DNA of 64,000 nt. It comes from an uncultured Burkholderiales bacterium. Its GTDB lineage: Bacteria; Pseudomonadota; Gammaproteobacteria; Burkholderiales; Burkholderiaceae_C. The notes under the pieces are model-generated. The model ran no database searches and had not been told where the DNA came from. It was given only the letters and a program-made list of their open reading frames with translations. Each line of letters opens with the position of its first letter. Position 1 is the first letter of the stretch. The translations under genes and the position numbers were made by a program. The DNA lies in contig CAIJQQ010000003.1 in assembly GCA_903822825.1 (NCBI GenBank), forward strand, positions 82,526 to 146,525. Reading direction: 5' to 3'. Positions 16,732 through 26,479 of this stretch are shown here, piece after piece.

Positions 16732-18020
16732 TTGAAGCGCTGATTGGATTTGCGGCCATCTTTGGCCTGGCGCTTTTGCGTGTGCCTTTGGCTTTCTCGA
16801 TGGGCTTGGTCGGGCTGATGGGCATCGGCATCACCCGTGGCTGGATGCCGGCACTGGCCAGCACAGCCCAAGTGGTTTACGAAACCGGTTTTGCCTACAC
16901 CCTGTCGGTGATCCCGCTGTTCATCCTGATGGGCAACTTTGTGGCCCGAGCAGGTCTGGCACACGAACTCTTTCATGCCGCCTACACCTTCATTGGCCAC
17001 CGCCGTGGCGGCCTGGCACACGCCACCATCGTGGCCTGCGCGGGCTTTGGGGCCATTTGTGGCTCGTCCATCGCGACGGCTGCGACCATGAGCAAAGTGG
17101 CCTACCCGTCCATGAAAAAGCTGGGTTACAGCGATGCGCTGTCCACTGGCGTGATCGCTGCGGGCGGCACCCTGGGCATCATGATTCCGCCATCCACCAT
17201 CATGGTGATCTACGGCATCATCACCGAAACCCACATCGGGAAATTGTTCGCAGCTGGTGTCATCCCCGGCATCCTGACGGCCATCTTGATGATGGTGGCG
17301 GTGGTCATCATGACTTCGCGTGACCCGCAACATGCCCCTGCTGGCGAAAATTTCACTTGGCCTCAACGCTGGGCGGCACTGCGCGGCATCTGGGGGGTTT
17401 TGCTGCTGGTCGTCATCGTGCTGGGCGGCATCTATGGTGGTTTCTTCACCGCCACTGAAGGGGCGGGCATGGGGGCCATGGGCGCATTCCTGTTTGCCGT
17501 GGCCCGAGGTGCTTTGGGTTTCAAGGCCTTGTTCGAGGTGCTGGTCGAATCGGCCCGCACCACCGCCATGCTGTTCACGCTGCTGATCTCGGCCACCATA
17601 TTCGCCAACTTCGTCAACTTCACCAGCATGCCCATGGAGCTCAAAGAGTGGATCACCCACCTGGGCCTGTCGCCAATCATGGTCGTGGGCGCCATGATGC
17701 TGATTTATGTGATCTTGGGCACCGTGATGGAAGAGCTGACCATGGTGCTGCTGACCATTCCGCTGTTCTTCCCGATCGTCATGCAGTTGGGTTTTGATCC
17801 GGTGTGGTTCGGTGTGCTGATTGTCATGGTGATCCAGATCGGGCTCATCTCACCCCCAGTGGGCATGAACCTGTTCGTGATCAACACCTTGCTGCCCAAA
17901 GTGGGGCTGGGCACCATTTTCCGTGGCGTGTGGCCACTGGTGGTGGTGCTCGTCATCACCCTGGGCATTTTGCTGGTGTTCCCGGGCCTGAGCCTGTGGC
18001 TGCCATCGATGATGGACTGA
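16728..18020 (+). CDS. TRAP transporter large permease (DctM family)
   Basis: 430 residues, about twelve membrane helices, with family motifs SIPLFILMGNFVARAG-like (VIPLFILMGNF), GAICGSSIATAATM and AAGGTLGIMIPPSTIMVIYG. It is the ion-coupled transport subunit. The start is GTG, coupled to the small permease stop, and preceded by AAGGAGG 6 nt upstream. Transcription probably ends near the REP-like dyad after the gene. Confidence 0.92.
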   Translation: MIEALIGFAAIFGLALLRVPLAFSMGLVGLMGIGITRGWMPALASTAQVVYETGFAYTLSVIPLFILMGNFVARAGLAHELFHAAYTFIGHRRGGLAHATIVACAGFGAICGSSIATAATMSKVAYPSMKKLGYSDALSTGVIAAGGTLGIMIPPSTIMVIYGIITETHIGKLFAAGVIPGILTAILMMVAVVIMTSRDPQHAPAGENFTWPQRWAALRGIWGVLLLVVIVLGGIYGGFFTATEGAGMGAMGAFLFAVARGALGFKALFEVLVESARTTAMLFTLLISATIFANFVNFTSMPMELKEWITHLGLSPIMVVGAMMLIYVILGTVMEELTMVLLTIPLFFPIVMQLGFDPVWFGVLIVMVIQIGLISPPVGMNLFVINTLLPKVGLGTIFRGVWPLVVVLVITLGILLVFPGLSLWLPSMMD

Positions 18021-18030
18021 CGGGACGCTC

Positions 18031-18091
18031 TTGGAGGAGCGACACCCTCGCCGGGTTCAAATACCATCGCCGCGAGGGCGCTGCTCCCACA
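18031..18091. repeat. REP-like inverted pair after the TRAP operon
   Basis: Two diverged REP-like units in opposite orientation (GGAGGAGC...CCCTCGCCG and ATCGCCGCGAGGGCG...CTCCCACA) about 10 bp apart. The same family recurs at 34751, 34831, 37030, 55255, 56991, 57791 and 63984. Placed between convergent genes, it may act as a terminator. Confidence 0.75.
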
Positions 18092-18121
18092 TCAGTGCCT
18101 TTGACGCAAAAAGTGCAACCC

Positions 18122-19408
18122 CTACATCTTCGATGACGGCGCGCTGTGCACCACCCGTTGCGGAAACGGGATTTCGATTTGCTGCGCCTTCAGGGCCTGC
18201 AAGATGGTGCGGTTGATGTCCGACTTGAGCATGAGCGGGCCGTTTTCCGGATCGGCAATCCAATACGTCACTGTGAATTCCAAACCATCGGCGCCGAAGT
18301 TGGCCAGGCAAGCCGCAGGTGCAGGCTCGGTCAGCACCCGCGGCTGCGCCATGCAAGCTTTTTCAAGCAATTGGACCACCTCGTCCACAGGGCTGTTATA
18401 GGCCACGGCCACCTGGGTGGTTTGCGCCACCTTCGGGTCGGCCAGCGACAAATTCTCCACCCTCGTGGTGATCAGCAATTCGTTGGGCACGATGGCTTCA
18501 CGGCCTGACAAGGCTCGGATCACGGTGTAACGCGCCTTGATGTCGGTGATGCGCCCCTCAAAGCCATCGACGCGCACCATGTCACCGATGCGCATGCTGC
18601 GTTCAGCCAGGATGACGAAACCGCTGACGTAATTGGCGGCGAGTTTTTGCAGGCCAAAACCAATGCCCACACCTACCGCGCCACCCAGCACCGACAAAGC
18701 GGTGAGGTCGATGCCCACCGACGACAGCGCCAGCAGCACGCCCACAAACATCAGCAAGGCCCGCACCGAGTTGCTGATCACCTTGCGCAGCGACAAATCA
18801 CTGCCCGTGGCCGAGCGCAGCAAACGCGATTCCAGCGCAGCCGAAACCCACAGCGTCACGATCAGCACCACGCCTGCCGTCAACAAGCCTTCCAACAAAG
18901 TGCGCACGGACAAGGTGGATGTGCCGACCTTCCAGTGGATCTGATCGAGTTCATCGAGCAGCAAAGGCAAAACGCCCGTGACCCACAGCACCACAGCAAA
19001 CCATGCCACCCAAGAAATGGTGCGCTCCAGCGCCCGCACAAAAGGTGCCTGACCAAAGGCGGCCTGCAACACCTTGACACCCAAACGGATCAAGGCCAGC
19101 GACGTGCACACCGGCAACAAGATGCCAAACAGCGCCAGCGGATGGTCATCGGTCAGCAAGGCGCGAGCGGCAAAGGTCAAGCCCAGCAACAGCGTTGGGA
19201 ACAACACCCCGTCAAACAGCCGCTTGCCCAAAAGCACCGACAAGTCATGCCCTGCCAGCGCCTTGCGCAGCAACCAAACAGCCAGACCAGACAAGGCCAC
19301 GCAAGTGGCAAACGACAACAAGACCTGCAAGGACTCCGCTCGGGCCAGCGCATCAAGCCAGGCCAGCGGGTCTGTCAACTGCACTGCATGCCCTTTCAAA
19401 GACGCCAT
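18122..19408 (-). CDS. MscS-family mechanosensitive ion channel
   Basis: 428 residues with N-terminal membrane helices and the MscS core: pore helix LGGAVGVGIGFGLQKLAANYVSGFVILAERSMRIGD, then the beta domain VEGFEGRITDIKARYTVIR-like segment and IVPNELLITTRVENLS. Such channels release solutes on hypo-osmotic shock. The start overlaps the 3' end of the enoyl-CoA hydratase gene by 13 nt, so the two are probably co-transcribed. It is longer than E. coli MscS and has extra N-terminal helices. Confidence 0.9.
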   Translation of the reverse strand: MASLKGHAVQLTDPLAWLDALARAESLQVLLSFATCVALSGLAVWLLRKALAGHDLSVLLGKRLFDGVLFPTLLLGLTFAARALLTDDHPLALFGILLPVCTSLALIRLGVKVLQAAFGQAPFVRALERTISWVAWFAVVLWVTGVLPLLLDELDQIHWKVGTSTLSVRTLLEGLLTAGVVLIVTLWVSAALESRLLRSATGSDLSLRKVISNSVRALLMFVGVLLALSSVGIDLTALSVLGGAVGVGIGFGLQKLAANYVSGFVILAERSMRIGDMVRVDGFEGRITDIKARYTVIRALSGREAIVPNELLITTRVENLSLADPKVAQTTQVAVAYNSPVDEVVQLLEKACMAQPRVLTEPAPAACLANFGADGLEFTVTYWIADPENGPLMLKSDINRTILQALKAQQIEIPFPQRVVHSAPSSKM

Positions 19409-20199
19409 GAAGGATTCCTTTTGTCGATGAAGGCCTGCACGCCCTCTTGCGCCACCTCGTGCACCATGTTGCAGGCCATGGTCTGCCCGGCCAGCTGGTA
19501 CGCTGCCTCGATGCCCATTTCGGCCTGCTTGTAGAACATCTGCTTGCCTATCCGCACCGCCTCAGGGGGCTTGGCAAGAACAGCGTCCAACAGTTGCTGC
19601 ACTTGGGCATCCAACGCATCGGCGGCCACCACGCGGTTCACCAGTCCACGCCTCTGCGCCTCGGCGGCGTCGATGAAGCCACCTGTGAGCAGCATTTCCA
19701 TGGCTTGCTTGGGCAGCATGTTGCGCGACAAGGGCACGCTGGGCGTGGCGCAAAACAAACCCACGTCGATGCCATTGACGCCAAAGCGGGCGGTGTCGAC
19801 CGACACGGCCAGATCGCACTGCGCCACCAGCTGGCAACCCGCCGCCGTGGCCACACCCTGCACCCGTGCAATGACAGGCACAGGCAGGTGGCGGATCGCC
19901 ATCATCATCTGGGTGCACTGCGCGAACAGCTTTTGGTAATACGCCAGCTCGGGCTGGGCACGCATTTCTTTCAGGTTGTGCCCTGCGCAAAACGCCTTGC
20001 CACTGGCCCCCAGCAACACGGCGCGTGCATCACCGTCGCAGGCGATTAACGCCAGCGCCGATTGCAACGCCGCCAGCATGGATTCACCCAGGGTGTTGAA
20101 GCTCTTGGGGTCATTGAGCGTCAGCCAGTGCACGCCACGGGCATCGCGCGTGTGCAGCAACTCGCCCGAAGCGAGCGTTTGAATGTCGGTAGAAGTCAT
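19396..20199 (-). CDS. Enoyl-CoA hydratase/isomerase family protein
   Basis: 267 residues from MTSTDIQTLASG; an in-frame ATG 9 nt upstream is equally possible and neither has a clear Shine-Dalgarno site. The crotonase fold shows AFCAGHNLKEM (oxyanion hole) and QGVATAAGCQLVAQCDLAVS. The residue near the second catalytic position in SVPLSRNMLPKQAM differs from classical hydratases, so a true hydratase role is not assured (close to the ECHDC3 type). It lies downstream of the HDAC-like gene and overlaps the MscS gene. Confidence 0.85.
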   Translation of the reverse strand: MTSTDIQTLASGELLHTRDARGVHWLTLNDPKSFNTLGESMLAALQSALALIACDGDARAVLLGASGKAFCAGHNLKEMRAQPELAYYQKLFAQCTQMMMAIRHLPVPVIARVQGVATAAGCQLVAQCDLAVSVDTARFGVNGIDVGLFCATPSVPLSRNMLPKQAMEMLLTGGFIDAAEAQRRGLVNRVVAADALDAQVQQLLDAVLAKPPEAVRIGKQMFYKQAEMGIEAAYQLAGQTMACNMVHEVAQEGVQAFIDKRNPSWRL

Positions 20200-20240
20200 G
20201 GCGCCCATTGTGGCGCAAAGCAGGCCCTGTACGTCAATAC

Positions 20241-21194
20241 TCAGACGTCGGCCAGCACCCTCAGGTGCGCTTCCACACTGCGGCCCAGCGCGCTCAGGCT
20301 GTAGCCGCCTTCGAGGCAACTGACGATGCGCCCTTGCGCATAGCGCTTGGCAATGTCCTTGATGCGCAGGGTGATCCAAGCGTAATCCTGCTCCACCAAG
20401 CCCAGCTGGCCCATATCGTCCTCGCGGTGCGCGTCAAAACCAGCGCTGATGAAAATCATCTCGGGCTGGTGCGCTTCCAAGCGCGGCATCCACATCATGT
20501 CGATCAGTTCGCGGATGTCCATGCTCCGGCTGTAGGCCGGCACGGGCAAGTTCACGAGGTTGCTCGCTGTCGACTGCGAGCCGCCCTCCGGATAAAACGG
20601 GTGCTGGAAAAAGCTCACCATCAAGATGCGCTCGTCCCCCGCCACAATGTCTTCGGTGCCATTGCCGTGGTGCACATCAAAGTCCACGATGGCCACGCGC
20701 TTCATGCCGCGGCGCTCGACCGCGTACTTGGCCGCAATCGCCACGTTGTTGAAAAAACAAAACCCCATGGCCTTGTCGCGGCAGGCATGGTGGCCGGGCG
20801 GGCGGGTGGCGCAAAAAGCGTTTTCAAGCTCCCCGGCAATCACCGCATCGGTCGCTTCGATCGCAGCGCCTGCCGAGCGCAAAGCCGCATCCCAGGTGTA
20901 GGCATTGATCGAGGTGTCGGGGTCCAGCGCAATGTGGGTCGGGCCGCCTGCGGCCATGTCTTCGCGCAGCGTGTCGCTCAAACCACGCAACGAGGCCACA
21001 TGCATGCGCCCGTGCGCCAGTTCAATGTCTGCCAACGATGCCGGTGCGGCCTCGCGGCGGGTCAGCGCCATGCTCAGACCAGAGATCAACAAACGGTCTT
21101 CGATGGCGCCCAAACGTTCAGGGCATTCGGGGTGGCCGGGGCCCATCTCGTGTTTGCTGCAGTCTGGGTGGGTGAAGTAACCTGTCGCGCCCAT
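20241..21194 (-). CDS. Histone deacetylase-family (class II, acetylpolyamine amidohydrolase-like) protein
   Basis: 317 residues with the arginase/deacetylase signatures GYFTHPDCSKHEMGPGHPECPERL, RPPGHHACRDKAMGFCFFNNVA (catalytic His-His) and VAIVDFDVHHGNGTEDI (zinc Asp/His). Bacterial members remove acetyl groups from polyamines or other small amines, or from proteins; the substrate cannot be read here. It heads a minus-strand group with the enoyl-CoA hydratase and MscS genes. Confidence 0.9.
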   Translation of the reverse strand: MGATGYFTHPDCSKHEMGPGHPECPERLGAIEDRLLISGLSMALTRREAAPASLADIELAHGRMHVASLRGLSDTLREDMAAGGPTHIALDPDTSINAYTWDAALRSAGAAIEATDAVIAGELENAFCATRPPGHHACRDKAMGFCFFNNVAIAAKYAVERRGMKRVAIVDFDVHHGNGTEDIVAGDERILMVSFFQHPFYPEGGSQSTASNLVNLPVPAYSRSMDIRELIDMMWMPRLEAHQPEMIFISAGFDAHREDDMGQLGLVEQDYAWITLRIKDIAKRYAQGRIVSCLEGGYSLSALGRSVEAHLRVLADV

Positions 21195-21338
21195 GCGGGT
21201 TTTCCTCTGTTGGCTCCCAAGGCCAGACGCCTTGCAAGTTGGAAATCAGCTTATCACGTCCCGGCAGGTGCCATTGGATTCGGTGGCCAAGCTTCAAGGC
21301 TTAAACTGAAAGCCTGTCTGCACCGTTATTTCAATCGC

Positions 21339-22472
21339 ATGTTTCCACCCACAACTTCATTTCTGATGCGCACCGTCCTCATCGCCCTGTCCGGCCTGCT
21401 GGTGGCATGGCCCGGTCAAGCCCTTGAGCCAAAGCACAAGAAAAAAGAGAGCCAACACCCCAAGGTCAAATCCAAAGCGACCCAACCCGTCAAAGCACCC
21501 CAAACCGCAGGCAGCTATGCGCTGCGCGAAGAGGCACTGACATGGGCCCAAGACACCGCCAAGCGCCTGGATCTGCCCCCAGCGTGGGTGAACCAACAAA
21601 TCCGTCAAGCGCAACGCATTCCGGTCGTTGAAAAATTCATCATGCCGCCCGCTACACCCGCAGCAAAAAACTGGGCCGCTTACCGCGCCCGCTTCATCGA
21701 GCCGCAACGCATTCAGGCGGGCTTGCGATTTTGGAAAAGCAACCAAGCCGCGCTTGAGCGAGCCGAGCGCGAGTACGGCGTGCCCGCTTCCATCGTGGTG
21801 GGCATCATCGGTGTCGAAACCCTCTATGGCCAAAACACCGGCAATTTCCGCATCCTGGACGCCTTGGCCACGCTGACGTTTGACTTTCCTGCGGCCCACC
21901 CCCGTGCCGCCGAACGGCAGGCGTTTTTCAGTTCGGAGCTGGAGCAGTTTTTGCTGCTCACCTCGCGCAGCGGCACCAAGCCGCAAAGCATCAAAGGCAG
22001 TTATGCCGGCGCCATGGGCCTGCCCCAGTTCATGCCGTCCAGCTGGGCACGCTACGCGGTCGACTTTGATGGCGATGGCCGCATCGACCTGTTTGGCAGC
22101 CCGACCGACGCCATCGGCTCGGTGGCCAATTACTTCAAGTCCTTCCAATGGCAAAGTGGCATGCCCACCCACTACCCGGTGGGCCTGGTGCCCGGACAAA
22201 CCGACATGGACGCCTTGCTGGCCCCCGACATCTTGCCGACTTTCAGCGTCAGCAGCTTCACGGCCAAAGGCGCGCAACTCGAAGGCGCAGCGCTGCAACA
22301 CACCGGGCCGCTGGCTTTGATTGAATTGCGCAACGGCCTGGACGCCCCCAGCTATGTGGCGGGCACCGAAAACTTCTACGCCATCACCCGCTACAACTGG
22401 AGCAGCTACTACGCCATGGCGGTGATCGAGCTGGCCGAGGCCGTGGCGCGGGAAATGCCAATCAAGCGCTGA
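21339..22472 (+). CDS. mltB: Lytic murein transglycosylase B
   Basis: 377 residues from ATG 21339 (an alternative ATG at 21366 gives 368; no clear ribosome site at either). It has a signal peptide ending ...LLVAWPGQA, a lysine-rich linker and an SLT_2 domain with the catalytic glutamate in GVPASIVVGIIGVETLYGQNTG and the typical GSYAGAMGLPQFMPSSWARYAVDFDGDGRIDL. It cleaves peptidoglycan glycan strands. No lipobox is seen, so it is probably periplasmic, not lipid-anchored. Confidence 0.92.
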   Translation: MFPPTTSFLMRTVLIALSGLLVAWPGQALEPKHKKKESQHPKVKSKATQPVKAPQTAGSYALREEALTWAQDTAKRLDLPPAWVNQQIRQAQRIPVVEKFIMPPATPAAKNWAAYRARFIEPQRIQAGLRFWKSNQAALERAEREYGVPASIVVGIIGVETLYGQNTGNFRILDALATLTFDFPAAHPRAAERQAFFSSELEQFLLLTSRSGTKPQSIKGSYAGAMGLPQFMPSSWARYAVDFDGDGRIDLFGSPTDAIGSVANYFKSFQWQSGMPTHYPVGLVPGQTDMDALLAPDILPTFSVSSFTAKGAQLEGAALQHTGPLALIELRNGLDAPSYVAGTENFYAITRYNWSSYYAMAVIELAEAVAREMPIKR

Positions 22473-22484
22473 GCCGCTCAAACC

Positions 22485-22706
22485 ATGAACCCCCTGAACC
22501 CTAAAAAACTGCTGCTGAGCAAATGGACGGCCGTGAAACCTGTGTCCAAGCAAAAGCACTTTTTGGTCAGCCGGGTGATTCAACCGGAACTGCCCACCGA
22601 TCCGATTGAGTCCGTAGAAATCGAGGCGGTTTTCTCAAAAGCCACGCAGGTCATCGCATGGCGGGAACTGCAGGATGACAGCGTCTGGCGGCAGGGTTGG
22701 GTTTGA
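22485..22706 (+). CDS. TIGR02450-family Trp-rich small protein
   Basis: 73 residues beginning MNPLNPKKLLLSKWTAVKP, ending DSVWRQGWV, with the conserved motif order of the TIGR02450 family (K-L-L-x-S-K-W-T ... K-H-F ... W-R-E-L ... W-x-x-G-W). Function is unknown. It follows mltB by 12 nt and may be co-transcribed. Confidence 0.85.
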   Translation: MNPLNPKKLLLSKWTAVKPVSKQKHFLVSRVIQPELPTDPIESVEIEAVFSKATQVIAWRELQDDSVWRQGWV

Positions 22707-22990
22707 AGGCAGGCTCAGGTGGTTTATGCAAGCTTCAATCGGCCAAGTACTACCCAGTTAAAAAAATTTGTCACCTGACTGGTGAAAAATGAGCGCGGGT
22801 CTTGAGTTGCAAAAAGTGTTGATGCCAATATGGGATGGTATTGAAAATGGGCTACTTTTTTCATTGACCCACTTTGATCACTGTATGAATGAAGAACCTG
22901 AGTCTTGAATTACCCCATGGACTGTCAAGTGGATGACTTATTCGAAGGCGACATTGCATCCATCTCAACGTCAAAAGTCAGAGGTTTTTC

Positions 22991-25021
22991 ATGTCAAATC
23001 GCTTCAGTAAATTGATTCGCTTTTCCTTTTTACCAACGGTCATTGCCGCAACCCTGATTGCGGGCTGTTCGGGCTCCAGTCAACCTGTGGTTCCCACCAA
23101 CACCAAGGCCACCTTGGCTTTGCTGGAAACCACCGACCTGCACACCAACGTGATGAGCTATGACTACTTCAAGCTGGCCGAAGACAAATCTTTGGGCTTT
23201 GAACGAACAGCGACTTTGATCAATGCCGCCCGTGCAGAGTTCCCCAACACCATGCTGCTGGACAACGGCGACACGATCCAGGGTACGGCCCTGTCGGACT
23301 ATCAGTCACTGATCAGCCCTCTGCCGTGCAACCAAACATTGGCCATGTATAAAGTCATGAACTTGATGAAGTTTGACGGTGGCGGCATTGGCAACCACGA
23401 GTTCAACTATGGACTGCCTTTCCTCAATCAAGTGACCGGCAGCAAGTTTAATGTCGATGGTGTGACCAACCCCGCTGCGCCTTGCTCCGGCCCCAGCTTT
23501 CCTCAAGCACTGGCCAACGTCTACAGCGCCAAGACCAAAGCGCCGCTGTTTTCTCCTTATCACATCATCACCAAAAATGTCACGGCCACCACACCTGACG
23601 GCAAGACGGTCACAACACCGATCAAGGTCGGCATCATCGGCTTCACGCCACCCACCATCATGTCTTGGGACAAGCGTTGGCTCGATGGCAAGGTCTACAC
23701 CCAAGGCCTGGTTGAAACGGCCACCAAATTCATCCCCGAAATGCGCAGCAATGGCGCAGACCTGGTGGTGGTGATTTCCCACGGTGGTTTGGACAACTCC
23801 ACTTACGATCCAACCATGGAAAACGGCAACTGGCACCTGTCTAAAGTGCCAGGCATCGATGCCATGCTGATTGGCCATTCGCACCAAGTCTTTCCTGATG
23901 CCGCCAGCACCTCGGCACAGTTCAACCTGCCTGGTGTCGACAAAGCCAAGGGCACGGTCAACGGTGTGCCCACCGTCATGGCGAACTACTGGGGCAAGCA
24001 CCTGGGCTTGATCAAACTGGACCTCGTGTACGACGGCACCAAGTGGGCAGTCAACAGCGCGGGTACCAAGGTCGAAGCGCGTTCGGCTCAAAATGCAGAC
24101 AAGACCTATGTCGCAGTTGAACCCACCATTGCCCCAGCGGTTGCCGCAGAACACGCCGCCACGATCCAGTACGTGAAGACCCCCATTGGCACCACCAATT
24201 TCAGCATGTCGAGTTACTTTGCTGACGTGGGTGAAGTCTCTGCCATTGAAATCGTGAACCAGGCCCAAGCCGACTATGTATCAACTTATGTCGCTGCCAA
24301 CCTGCCTCAGTACAAAACACTGCCCGTGCTGTCGATCAGCGCCCCCTTCAAGAGTGGCTTTGCGGGCGGCAACGATTACACCGACGTGGCTTCTGGCAAC
24401 GTGGCGATCAACAACGCAGCCGATCTTTACCTCTACCCCAACACAGTTTATGCAGTCCGCGTGCAAGGCAGTGACATCAAGAACTGGCTCGAAACCGCTG
24501 CCAAGCGTTTCAACCAGATTGATCCCAACTTGACCACAGACCAAGCACTGATCAGCACATTCCCAGGCTATAACTTTGACATGTTCACCACACCCGACCT
24601 CAAGTACGAGATCGACGTGACACAGCCCTTGAACTCCCGCATCAAAAACCTGACTTACAAAGGCGTGGCGATTGACCCTGCTGCTTACTTCATCGTGGCC
24701 ACCAACAACTACCGTGGCAGCGGCGGCGGCAACTTCCCGGGCATTGACAGCACCAAGGTCATCTATGCATCACCCGATGCCAACCGCGATGTGCTGATCA
24801 GCTACATCAATAACGTCAAGACACTGACTTTGGCCAAAAACGGCTCTGACCGCAGCTGGAACTTCACCAAAGTCAGCACCAAAGGCCGCGTGACTTTCAA
24901 ATCTGCGCCCAACAAACTGGCATTGGCGACTGCTGCAGGTTTGACCAACATTTCCTCCATCAACAACACCGATGGCGGCACCAACAACCTGGCAGATTAC
25001 GCCATCGATTTGTCCAAGTAA
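22991..25021 (+). CDS. Lipoprotein bifunctional metallophosphatase/5'-nucleotidase
   Basis: 676 residues. The signal peptide ends in a lipobox (LIAGC), so it is predicted to be lipid-anchored. Metallophosphoesterase motifs are DLHTN near residue 50, NGDTIQG, GNHEFNYG, ISHGGLD and IGHSHQVF. The C-terminal 5'-nucleotidase domain binds nucleotide. Related enzymes (CpdB, UshA, YfkN) release phosphate from nucleotides and 2',3'-cyclic nucleotides outside the cytoplasm. The 283-bp upstream gap is comparatively AT-rich; I see no convincing Pho box. The Sel1 gene follows by 6 nt. Confidence 0.9.
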   Translation: MSNRFSKLIRFSFLPTVIAATLIAGCSGSSQPVVPTNTKATLALLETTDLHTNVMSYDYFKLAEDKSLGFERTATLINAARAEFPNTMLLDNGDTIQGTALSDYQSLISPLPCNQTLAMYKVMNLMKFDGGGIGNHEFNYGLPFLNQVTGSKFNVDGVTNPAAPCSGPSFPQALANVYSAKTKAPLFSPYHIITKNVTATTPDGKTVTTPIKVGIIGFTPPTIMSWDKRWLDGKVYTQGLVETATKFIPEMRSNGADLVVVISHGGLDNSTYDPTMENGNWHLSKVPGIDAMLIGHSHQVFPDAASTSAQFNLPGVDKAKGTVNGVPTVMANYWGKHLGLIKLDLVYDGTKWAVNSAGTKVEARSAQNADKTYVAVEPTIAPAVAAEHAATIQYVKTPIGTTNFSMSSYFADVGEVSAIEIVNQAQADYVSTYVAANLPQYKTLPVLSISAPFKSGFAGGNDYTDVASGNVAINNAADLYLYPNTVYAVRVQGSDIKNWLETAAKRFNQIDPNLTTDQALISTFPGYNFDMFTTPDLKYEIDVTQPLNSRIKNLTYKGVAIDPAAYFIVATNNYRGSGGGNFPGIDSTKVIYASPDANRDVLISYINNVKTLTLAKNGSDRSWNFTKVSTKGRVTFKSAPNKLALATAAGLTNISSINNTDGGTNNLADYAIDLSK

Positions 25022-25027
25022 CAGCGG

Positions 25028-25792
25028 ATGTTTCGCAACTTCCCACCTCCAAAAACCATCCTGGTGAGCCTGTTGGCCCTGTCCACCCTCGCGGTGGCAG
25101 GGTGGGCATGGCACCTTCACACACGGGTGCCAGACGTCTCCCAAATCGAACAATGGGGGGTATTGGCTGGCGTACAGGACAAAGTGGCGATGGACTCTCT
25201 GCGCAATGCGGCCGATTCGGGATCCCTCGTTGCCGCTCTTGTTTTGGGAGAAGTTTTGGTGGGCAGCGCTGATGAAGCTTTGGTGCAAAAAGGGCAAGGT
25301 TGGCTGCAACGTGCTGCTGAGGGCGGCGACCCGCGTGCCAGTTTGGCACTGGGAAAATTACTTTTAAAAGGCGCTCCGGGCGTTGCAGCCCAATCACTTG
25401 CGGCCATCCCTTGGCTGGAGGCTGCAGTCAAAGGCGGTAAAACCGGCGCTGCACATTACTTGGGCGTGATCTACCGCCAGGACTTGATCGGTCAACCACG
25501 CTCCCCTGAAAAAGCCTTGCATTGGCTAGAAATCGCGGCCAAAGCCGGGGTGCCTGATTCTCAATTTTTATTGGGTCAAATGTTGATGACCGGCGATGGT
25601 GTTGCTCCATCTCCAGAGTTGGCCCGCTTTTGGTTTGAGGCAGCAGCCGAGAAAGAACACCCAGAGGCCAACCTTCAACTCTTGATGGCCTATACCCGCA
25701 ATGAATTGGGCCTCAAACGCGACGCAGAAGCTGAGTCGCGTCAATGGAAAGAAGCGCAGCATTCTCTGCGCCACAGACCGTCCCCCCCCTGA
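25028..25792 (+). CDS. Sel1-repeat (SLR) protein with N-terminal membrane anchor
   Basis: 254 residues. One N-terminal hydrophobic helix (ILVSLLALSTLAVAGWAWHL) is followed by at least four Sel1-like repeats, recognisable as A-x-x-LG-x-x-x ... W-L-x-x-A-A-E/K-x-G motifs (GWLQRAAEGGDPRASLALG, PWLEAAVKGGKTGAAHYLG, HWLEIAAKAGVPDSQFLLG, FWFEAAAEKEHPEANLQL). Such repeats scaffold protein-protein contacts. It shares an operon with the nucleotidase (6-nt gap). Partner unknown. Confidence 0.85.
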   Translation: MFRNFPPPKTILVSLLALSTLAVAGWAWHLHTRVPDVSQIEQWGVLAGVQDKVAMDSLRNAADSGSLVAALVLGEVLVGSADEALVQKGQGWLQRAAEGGDPRASLALGKLLLKGAPGVAAQSLAAIPWLEAAVKGGKTGAAHYLGVIYRQDLIGQPRSPEKALHWLEIAAKAGVPDSQFLLGQMLMTGDGVAPSPELARFWFEAAAEKEHPEANLQLLMAYTRNELGLKRDAEAESRQWKEAQHSLRHRPSPP

Positions 25793-25826
25793 AAGAACAG
25801 AGTGGCCAGGCCGCTCACCTTCCCTT

Positions 25827-25847
25827 GGCGCTGCCAGCGCTTTGTTT
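25827..25847 (+). terminator. Weak terminator after the Sel1 gene
   Basis: Stem GGCGCT/AGCGCT (one G-U pair, loop GCC) followed by TTGTTT, 35 bp after the Sel1-protein stop. Confidence 0.4.
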
Positions 25848-25905
25848 GGCATCAAGTGCAGTTAAGCTTGCCTATTGAGTTGATGAATTAAGCGAATAAA
25901 ACCCC

Positions 25906-26439
25906 ATGAATTTACTGAAATTGCACATTGGCTGTGCGTCCAAAAAACTCGAGGGCTACATCAATATTGACTCTCGGCAAACTGACGCGACAGACCACGT
26001 CTGTGATGCGAGTGCGATCACGATCGTGTCTGAAGGCAGTGTTTCTGAAATTTATTCACGGCACATGTTGGAGCACCTTGACCCCAATGATGCGATGACC
26101 ACATTGAAGCATTGGCATGATTTGCTTGCGCCCTCTGGCATCCTCAAAGTGATCGTGCCCGACATCACTTTTCACGCACAGCAAATTCTCGGTTTAGTGC
26201 AAAGCTCCATGGGAGATCAAAACCTCCATGCAATGGCTGGATTTTGGGGATGGCGTGATGAGACTCGCGGAGGAAGCAAAGAAGACGCGCACCGTTGGGG
26301 CTACACAGAAAAATCGCTTGTTCAGATTCTCATGGATTTAGGTTTTACCGACATCCAACGAATTCTGGAAGGCGCAGACAGCGAGCCTTGGCACCTTAAT
26401 TTGGTTGCACATCGACCATCAATCACGTTGGTCAATTGA
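25906..26439 (+). CDS. Class I SAM-dependent methyltransferase domain protein
   Basis: 177 residues. The N-terminus LKLHIGCASKKLEGYINIDSR is the SAM-binding motif I of the 'LxxGCGxxxLxGxxNVD' type, followed by IYSRHMLEHLDP and LLAPSGILKVIVPD, which match post-motif II/III of Methyltransf_11 proteins. The base composition is visibly lower in GC than in neighbouring genes, suggesting transfer. Such proteins often act in surface polysaccharide loci, but no glycosyltransferase lies nearby. The acceptor is unknown. Confidence 0.75.
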   Translation: MNLLKLHIGCASKKLEGYINIDSRQTDATDHVCDASAITIVSEGSVSEIYSRHMLEHLDPNDAMTTLKHWHDLLAPSGILKVIVPDITFHAQQILGLVQSSMGDQNLHAMAGFWGWRDETRGGSKEDAHRWGYTEKSLVQILMDLGFTDIQRILEGADSEPWHLNLVAHRPSITLVN

Positions 26440-26479
26440 ACCTACTTTTCTCATCTTGATTTTTTACAGGTGTCTGAGC

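Noticed and set aside
22707..22990. Possible Pho box before the 5'-nucleotidase gene
   Set aside because: I looked for tandem CTGTCAT-type 7-mers and found none convincing; only general AT-richness is seen.
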